Positions 56,601 to 64,000 of a DNA stretch of 64,000 bases are shown piece after piece. Source of the DNA: Ipomoea triloba. Its lineage: Eukaryota; Streptophyta; Magnoliopsida; Solanales; Convolvulaceae. Position numbers and translations under genes: made by a program. The notes under the pieces were generated by a model that was given only the letters and a program-made list of their open reading frames with translations, did not search any database and was not told the origin of the DNA. Position 1 is the first letter of the stretch, and each line of letters begins with the position of its first letter. The stretch is from assembly GCF_003576645.1 (NCBI RefSeq), contig NC_044930.1, positions 15,050,076-15,114,075 on the forward strand. Direction: 5' to 3'.

Positions 56601-57401
56601 CACGGAATGATAAGGTCTGAAACAACACCAATCACTCGCCTGGTTCCATTGTGGCTAGAGCTAAATCACACCTGACGGAATGGTCCTCTACTCAAGCCAA
56701 AGACGACTTCGCCCCTCCGCAGCATTCTGCCGCCATCATCAAATGGAAGAAACCATCTCCAGGGTGGTTATAGCTCAATGTTGACGTTGCGGTAAACATA
56801 GCCAGAGGTCGCATGGGTTTCAGATGGATTTTGTGTGACGATCAGGGAGTGTTCAAGGCAGTCACTAGCAATCCATGGCACGGTCTATACACGGTTAAGG
56901 AGGCAAAAGTCATTGCGGTTCGTGAAACGCTCAGCTAGCTTAAAGTTAATCATGTCTCACATTGAGACAGATGCTCTTCTGGTTACTCAAAGTCTCAATT
57001 CTCCCTTATTTGATTCCCAATTTGATCTTGTTTTACTTGATGTTAAAGATTTACTGTCATCAATCCCTGATGTTACAATCTCTCATGTTAAACGTTCAGA
57101 GAATCGAATAGCCCACTTGTTAGTTCGGGAATCCCTTTCCATGTCTGAACGTATGGTGTGGAACTCTTCCCCTCCGCCTTTCATTGTCAACCCTTTGTTA
57201 TTTGATCTTTATTAACGAAATCGTTCTATTCTAAAAAAAAAAAAAAAAAGAGTACTTTTCTAGCTATAACTTACTAGTTAGTAGCTTACACACCATGTAG
57301 TAAGCTTATCTACATGATTTGATGCTCTCTATATTCTCCTATCCCAAATCAATACTACATTTACTCTAATTTTATACTCAATGATTGCTTTAAAAAAAAA
57401 G

Positions 57402-57860
57402 GAATAAGGTTCAAATTGGTCACTGAACCTAACCTGAAAATGTAATTAGGCCACTGAACGAAAATAAAGTGCAATTAGGCCACTGGACACTCTAAATACA
57501 TGCAAATTCACCAGATAGTAGGTTACCTTTCATTTTATCAGGTTGCTAGCATTTTAAAATAATTTTTTAATAATAATAACATTAAAAATAAAAAATAAAA
57601 AATTAAATGCATGCTTCCTTGTTTTTTTTTTTATAAAAAAAATTAATTAAAAAAATTAAAAATACAATGCCTGCTTGTTTGTTTGTTTTTTTTTTTAATT
57701 AAATTTTAAAATTTTTTATTTATTTTATTTTTATTTTTAAAGTTAAGTATTAAAAAAATATTTTAAAATGTTTACTTACCATCCATGTAAGGAGGCAACC
57801 TGATAAAATGGGAAGTCACCACAACCTGATGAAATGGGAGGTCACCACGAACGCAAGTAC
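57402..57860. mobile_element. Probable degenerate inverted-repeat element
   Basis: TCATTTTATCAGGTTGCTAG near 57530 is mirrored by GCAACCTGATAAAATGGGA near 57795, around a low-complexity AT core. The left arm (TTGGTCACTGAACCTAACCTG) is a motif of plant MITE/MULE ends, but a matching right terminus was not found. Confidence 0.4.
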
Positions 57861-58171
57861 ACTTACGTTTCGTATATTTCATGCGAAATAAATGGTTTGC
57901 ATAAATTTAAGAAACCTCTCTGAGATTTGCATTTTTTACCACGAACGCAAGTCACAAAGAGTTTTTACTAAAAATGTCTAAGATTAGAAAAAAAAAAGCT
58001 CATTTATGCTTTTTTTTTTTTTTTTCTGAAAGAAGCTCATTTAGGTTAAAAAAGCAACATTGGACACTTATCTGCAGTTATTGTGTACAGTATAATCAAT
58101 CAAGAATCATTTATTTCTAAGATATCACAAGTTGAAAGAACTTTTTTTTAATAACAAGTTGCAGTTACTAA

Positions 58172-60107
58172 TTACAACCAACCATAACTCTCATAAGAGT
58201 TACTATTCCTAATATCTTGATTACCCTCCTCAAAGCTGGAAGATGAAGTGAGTACTTTCCCAGCCATCTGAATGATATTCTCAATCTCCCTCACCACCTC
58301 CCCCATTGAAGGCCTCTCCGCTGCAGATTCTCGTACACAACTCATGGCCAAGTTGATAAACTTTAGCAGGCCATCAGGGTCCCTATGAGGTCTGAGAATC
58401 TGATCAACCACCCGATCGAGTTTGCTGCTGTCCTTTTGATCGTCCATTGCTTCGGACACCACTCTCACTATGTACTTTCCTCGTTCTATAGGTGGCCTCG
58501 CAGTTATAAGCTCCAGCAGGACCACCCCGTAGCTGTATACATCACTTCTATCCGTCAGTTGCTGTGTCATGTAGTATTCTGGGTCTAGGTATCCCTATAC
58601 ACAAGTTTTGAAAATGTGAATCATCTGAATTATATTTTGTTAGGATCATGCGCTTACCACTATGCCAAAAGCTATAACTTGCCCAGCAATTCCCTAGTCA
58701 CCGGGCAGTAGACTTGGGCCTTTACTGGCCTTTGCCCAACAATTTCCTCTCCCAGCACCAACCAGTCTTAAATGTTATTGCTGGTGCTGAACTTGACCTT
58801 TTAAGTCTTTTACCGGCATCCGTCTAACAATCTCCCAACCACCGGGTACTAGACTTGGCTTTTACCGGCCTCTGCCCAACATATTTTAACTACATTTTAG
58901 TAATAGAGTTTTTCAGGATGTTTACTTTACACTTACCATTGTGCCTTTGACTTGGGTGCTGACATGCCCCTTGCCAGCATCTCCCAAAAGTTTGGAAATA
59001 CCAAAATCTGCAACTTTAGCATTCAAATTGTCATCAAGTAAAATATTATTGGACTTAACATCTCTGTGTATGATGGGAGGATCAGCGAGCTCATGCAAAT
59101 ATGCCAAGCCTCTGGCTGCATCAAGGGCTATATTCAGTCTCCTCATCCAATTCAATTGGATACCCGACTTTCCTGTATGCACATTATTAGTAAAAGCACC
59201 ATATATCACTTTTTGTTTCTCTTGAAATTACAGACAAATGCATGGTTTAAGTGCATTAAAGTATCAAATGGATTTACCTGAAAGGCTTTCCCTTAGAGTA
59301 CCATTAGGAATGTACTCATAAACCAGCATTTGTTCACCTTGCTCATAACAGAATCCAACAAGATTGACAACATTCTTATGGTGAATTCTGGACAAAAGTT
59401 CAATTTCTGTTTTGAACTCTAATGCCCCCTGTAATGATCCCTGCTGAGCTCGTTTGATGGCAACTAACTCCCTTGTAGCAAGAAGCCCTCTGTAGACCTG
59501 TTAATGCTATGCATAAGAATCTAAATATATTTTTTTTTTCTGTCAAAATGCATAAAATTTTGTGTAATTTGTTTACTTTTTCTTTTTCTTCTTCCTAGTA
59601 CGTACTTATTTTAGTCCCTCATTCTTTGGTGTTGCAATATGCTCCCTAACTTTTCAAATAAGTTACATTTTTAGTCTGGGAGCAACAAAACCATTAAATT
59701 ACGGTTATACACGGGTTTTTACTTAGTACATGGATATTTTAGTAATTTCATTTTTTTAATTTTTATTTATGACATCTTCAACAAAAAATTGACAACCCCC
59801 TCCCCAAAATTTCCCCTCTTCCGGTGTGATACATCATCCCTATTTTTTCCCATACACAATCTTATTAAAATCAATTTCGCTATTTTGTCAATAAAAAAAC
59901 TAAAGAGGGCTATAAAGAAGAAATATAAGAAATTACTAAAATACCCATATATATACTAAATAAAACTCTTATGGAATATAATGATTTTTTTGTACTAGGG
60001 ACTAAAATGTAACTCATTTGAAAGTGATATATTGCAATGCTAAAAGGTTAAAAACTAAAATAACTAGTAATGGATAATTGAGAGACTACAAATGCATTTT
60101 ATTATTA

Positions 60108-60153
<46 letters not shown>

Positions 60154-63100
60154 TCTTTAGATCAAGACAAATGAGGTCTTCCTCCATTTCACATGTTCTT
60201 CATCTTTGTTTAATGATCTAAACCAAGACTCTTGGTAGTTTTTTTTTTAAAATAAATGATGGCAAAGTCAATTTTAAAAGAAGAATGTGGAATGGCACAT
60301 GGCTACATGCAATAGCAGGTGAAATATGTATAATTACACTTTTCCTCAAGTTCAAGTGTCTATTTGAAACTTTTTTCCAGTTCAAAAGTTTAATTGCAAT
60401 TTTTGAAAAAGTTCAATAGTTTATTTGAGTAATACTCCGTATCTTAGTAATTATAGATTGGTGAATGGTGAATAAACTATGCAATTGAAGATATTACCAC
60501 AAGATCCCCTAATAAAGGACTAAATCAAGAAATTGAATCTTTGTAGCTGACATCACAATTAAATGGGGTTAAGGCTTTGCAGTACCTTTCCATAACCCCC
60601 AGAACCAATGCTGTTGGCATCTGAAAAGTTGTGTGTGCATTTCTGTATCTCTTCAAATGAGAGCCACCTTGCTCCTTTGAGTTGTGGAACGCTACCACTC
60701 TTATCACGATCCCAAGAGGCTGCATTAAGTGTGTTTGTATACATGTTAAATATATATACAAGCTAAAGAGTCTTCAATTCCTTGATTGAGAATTGATATT
60801 TACCAAAAGGGTTGCTCTTTTCAGTAGCTCTATTTGCCCTTGACCTCTGCCGAAAAGCATAGACTGCAACACACACTAGTAACACAACAAAAACAGAAGC
60901 GCCTACTGCAACTCCAACAATGATGCCAGTATGTGATGACTTTTTGGATCCTGTAATAAGGGAAAGTTAAGGATTTAGAGTAAACTACAAATATTATACA
61001 ACTGTTCACTTAGCTCACTAGTTCAATAGGCAGTATCTGGGAGAAGAGATCAAGTGTGGGGATTATGCTCAAAGTGGGTAGATCCCTTGTGCGCATTGGC
61101 ATTTGGCCCTGTGTGGGGATTATTCCACTTTTGGTCTCTTGACCATAGTGTCATTTCTACTTTTTGTCCTGACTTTGATTTTTTCCACATTAGTTGATTT
61201 TTAAAGTTATTGAACTTTTAATCTAAAATGATTGAAATGCCCTTAAATGTAGTAAGGTGAGGTATTGTGAAATTTTCACAAAATGCGAGCATTATGGGTA
61301 TTTAGGACTATAAGTTGAACGATTTTAAAACTCGAGAACTACAAATGGAACAAATCAAAGTGGTCAAATAAGTCAAAATTAACTGGTAAGCTAACTATGT
61401 TACCAAAAAGGGCCAATATGTACATACCTCCGAAACAGCAATAATCATCAGCTTTGTAGAAGAAGGGTCCAAAATAATCAAATTGGAAAGGTTGACGGTT
61501 GAGCAGGAAACCAACATCTGAATTTCCAGTTCTGTTGAAAGTATCTTGCCCTGAAGGAAAGATTTGCACTCTGAACTTGAGGTATGAATAGACGTCAATG
61601 GTTGGATCAGTAACAGAAACTGAATCCACAGGTAATCCACTGGTAAGGAATGCAGTCATCAAAGAGCCATTAAGGGTTCTATAATAAGTCAAGTTCTCAA
61701 AGTTTGAGAAGGAATAGGAGAAAAAGTGCAGAGTTCCAGTTTGTGGATGTGAACACTTGCAATTGGGACTTTGTATTTTGCCTGAACCACAATTTACATT
61801 TGGACAGTTATCTGATGATAAGAATGGATTGTTGTTGTTCTCAACAATACAATAGTTTTCTTTTGCTTCATTTCCCTTGCAAATGGGATTCCCAGTAAGC
61901 CTGCAAGATTTAAACCAATATTACCTTCCAAACTTAGAGAACTATAGAACAAAGGAATATTGATCAATTTGTAAATAATCTTGCTTACACCATCTTCATA
62001 TTGTAATTGGTTTTCTGTTCAAAATCGACGATGGAATTATTCTGCAAATCAACTGTCAAATTTTTGGGGTAGCTGCTGCCTATGTCCAAGGTTCCGTTGA
62101 GATTATTGTTGGATAATTCTCTGTTAAAAAAAGAAAAAGCACATCAAATTCCCGAATAATCACCCATTGCTTTTCACTTAGCAATAAGATCTTTGTTGGA
62201 GAAAGCCATTTTGCATGTAATCAGCTATCAGCTAACATCTAATTTACCAAACACTTTTCTACCATCAGCTAATGATATCAACTAGTTAAATCCAATAACC
62301 CAATCAGCTAACAGCTATTTACCAAACACCCCCCTATCTCGACTCTAAAGATGTATGCACACCTTATCTTTGCATGCTAAAAAATGGAAATTGTGTTATG
62401 TTCTTAACAAAAATGGCACTTACACTGTCTCCAATTGAGGAAGGCTAAAGACATTAACTGGGATTGGGCCTTGAAGTGTTGTGTTCACCATATGTCTGTC
62501 ATAGCACATTTAGCAAAAACATCTTACAACTATCAAAAAAGGCACACTGCTGACAAAGGGAGGGGCAGAGAGAATACAGTGTTGTTAATGACAGGAGGTT
62601 TGAAAACCATGGTGGAATCTCTGAGGCATCAAAACTATTATTGCTCATGTCCCTGCAAAACCCATAACGGATAAGAGTCGAGAGAGAGAAATAAATATCG
62701 AGAGTTGAAAAGACGGATCGGAGCAACTTACAAATAGTAGAGGGCGTTCATTCCTGATAGGTCAGGAAGAGGTCCCGTCAGATTGTTATTAGACAAGTAC
62801 CTGCAGCAACAAAGAAAAAGGCAACAGATCGAATACATATTACCAAAAAGATAAGACTAAATGCAATCTGCAGCTTACAGCTCATTTAAACTCGTAAGGT
62901 TATTCAGGTTATCCGGAACAGATCCATTTAGTGTATTCGAATCAAGTCGTCTGTATGTTTTCAAAAACATCAGTCAGTGGCAAATAATATATATGTCAAA
63001 ACCCTAAGCGAAGCATTTGCAAATAACGCATAGATACTCACACAACTTCTAAAGTCTGCACACGTCCTAGAGTTTGAGGTATTTCGCCACTCAGCTGATT

Positions 63101-64000
63101 GTGATCAAGAATCCTAAACATGATATGAACAAAGCTAGAGCAGTATTCTTCATGATATTTTTAACCACTGTGAGCATAAATATAATATGTGCAGTCCAAC
63201 TATAAACTTAAGCTTTTAGTTGGATGGAGCACATGATTCAACAATAACCATATCTAGTTTTAGTAACATAGTATAAATTAAAATAACATCATACTTATCC
63301 AGTCAAAATACTTACACATGTATTAGCTTCATGTTAGGACTGAAGAGTTTTGGTGGGATGGTGCCAGAGAGCTGATTCTGGGACAAATGGCTGCATGACG
63401 ACAAGTATAGACAATCTTAATATATCTACAAAGGCAAAAGGAACACAAAAACTCTTAGCATCGTAAATTTATTAGGAGATAACGTACAAGTGTTTGGCGT
63501 TGATTAACTTGTCCAAACCAGGTAGTGGACCATTAGAGACTGGGATAGTACCAGTAAGTTTATTGTAACTTAAATCTAACCACGAAAGTTTAGACAAATT
63601 GCCTATTGAATGTGGGATTGGCCCGTTGAAGCTGTTAGAAGTCAGAGATCTGCAGAAAGGCAGCAAAGAAAACTTGTCTCAAAAAGCTAAACTTTGAGCT
63701 AAAATACTTTAAAATGGATGCTCTTACATAAACACCAGTTGCTGCAGAGATCCAATTGAATCTGGAATTTGACCAAAGAAACTGCAACTAACTAAAATTC
63801 TGCATTCAAAAGTAAAATAAATATTACTCCATACTTTGTACCAGTGGTAAGAAATATTAAACAAACAACGTTCAGCTTTTGTTTACAAGGTTGTCAGATT
63901 CTTCAAATTTCCAATTGAAGATGGTAATGTTCCTTTCAAACCAATGTTGTTCGAGAGATCCCTGCACCAAGAATCTTTGTATTCATCAGAATCAGTTTTT
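58172..64000 (-). CDS. HPCA1-like LRR receptor kinase, copy 2 (5' end outside the window)
   Basis: Paralogue of the gene at 12617-21677. Sixteen exons are visible (minus): 63961-63887, 63799-63728, 63649-63488, 63390-63316, 63113-63042, 62950-62879, 62800-62732, 62652-62578, 62495-62424, 62120-61989, 61900-61428, 60950-60804, 60719-60586, 59497-59278, 59172-58937, 58594-58172. Fifteen have exactly the length of their counterpart in copy 1. The last is 42 nt shorter, ending [10 protein letters not shown] and lacking the family's AFDYSG tail. The first three exons (signal peptide and N-cap) lie beyond 64000. Cysteine quartet (CPNVNC..CKC), membrane span, HRD ([10 protein letters not shown]) and DFG (DFGISKL) are all present, so it is predicted to be an active receptor kinase. 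No stop or frameshift was seen in the visible part. Confidence 0.92.
58640..58880 (-). repeat. SINE-like repeat in the last intron of kinase copy 2
   Basis: This is the counterpart of 20935-21165 in the homologous intron of copy 1, in the same orientation relative to the gene. Confidence 0.55.
60105..60152. repeat. (TTA)n microsatellite
   Basis: About 15 TTA units in an intron of kinase copy 2. Confidence 0.95.
62208..62335. repeat. MITE-like fragment in an intron of kinase copy 2
   Basis: ATCAGCTATCAGCTAACATC near the left is mirrored by CAGCTAACAGCTATTTACCA near the right, with CCAAACACCCCC at the end. This form is common in small hAT-like plant elements. The homologous intron of copy 1 lacks it. 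Confidence 0.5.

Larger units (their letters stand above)
47284..57249 (+). mobile_element. L1-type LINE, decayed and twice interrupted
   Basis: ORF1 (from 47284) has the plant LINE DUF4283 region (FNFFKDTMASVWRPKKGM .. NNGPWSYDQSLLLLKQI). Its zinc knuckle is degraded: FCFLYDLIGHNENSC lacks the second Cys. ORF2 has an endonuclease domain (SWNCRG-like start near 49325; IMGDFNDIRCPSEK, SDHLPI) and a reverse transcriptase (DLRPIALCNVAYKIIAKALA, LDMSKAFDRVEW, GLRQGDPISPYLF, FADDS). Then come a zf-RVT region (VKSFMWQACASCLPTADLL) and an RNase H tail ending near 57215. A poly(A) run closes it at 57234-57249. Many stops and frameshifts make it dead. A hAT element splits ORF1 and a CACTA element splits the reverse transcriptase. 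Confidence 0.93.

Noticed and set aside
57234..57249. Terminal poly(A) of the LINE used to look for a target duplication
   Set aside because: No convincing match to the sequence after the tail (GAGTACTTTTC..) was found upstream of 47284, so no duplication is claimed.

Overview
This window is a piece of a flowering-plant (eudicot) nuclear genome. The genes are split by GT..AG introns. The protein families are plant-specific: a plant mobile domain protein, FAR1/FHY3-type Mutator transposase, LRR-VIII-1 receptor kinases and a 4CL-like ligase. Most of the rest is nested plant transposons. I cannot prove the genus; the Solanales (for example morning-glory relatives) are only a guess. No prokaryotic genes, rRNA, tRNA or CRISPR were seen.

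Layout. (1) 0.4-6.4 kb: a minus-strand plant mobile domain (PMD/MAIL-like) gene, now a pseudogene, split by a 3.46 kb non-autonomous LTR retrotransposon (2246-5707; 5-bp target duplication) and carrying two frameshifts. (2) 6.4-12.6 kb: AT-rich tandem repeats, clusters of short palindromes, small inverted-repeat elements and a hAT-type element (11149-11738). (3) 12617-21677: an intact 19-exon, 941-residue LRR receptor kinase of the HPCA1 (At5g49760) type on the plus strand, followed by a Helitron (21843-25873). (4) 27.2-46.6 kb: a 19.4 kb CACTA-type element (27208-46609, TSD ATT). It lies inside an older small element. It holds a roughly 12.9 kb Mutator-like block (FAR1-type transposase on plus, an N-terminal PMD-like domain plus Ulp1-like gene on minus), a 4CL-like gene fragment, and a 1.36 kb long-TIR element. 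(5) 47.3-57.25 kb: a decayed L1-type LINE, broken by a hAT element (48129-48885) and by a 3.9 kb CACTA-type element (50693-54561). The latter carries intron-containing fragments of two host genes, U2AF65 and LPXD. (6) 58172-64000: a second HPCA1-like kinase on the minus strand, running off the window. Every complete exon seen except the last has exactly the same length as in the first copy.

The two kinases therefore form a tail-to-tail inverted pair whose spacer has been filled by transposons. They are the only genes here that look intact and host-functional. The rest is a record of transposition: element within element, gene capture and decay of element genes.

Caution about the assembly: three single N bases (22385, 37877, 39411) sit beside duplicated stretches of about 1.53 kb (22386-23917 and 37878-39410). 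I read these as unmerged contig overlaps, not biology. Exon coordinates were placed by eye from splice motifs and reading frame.
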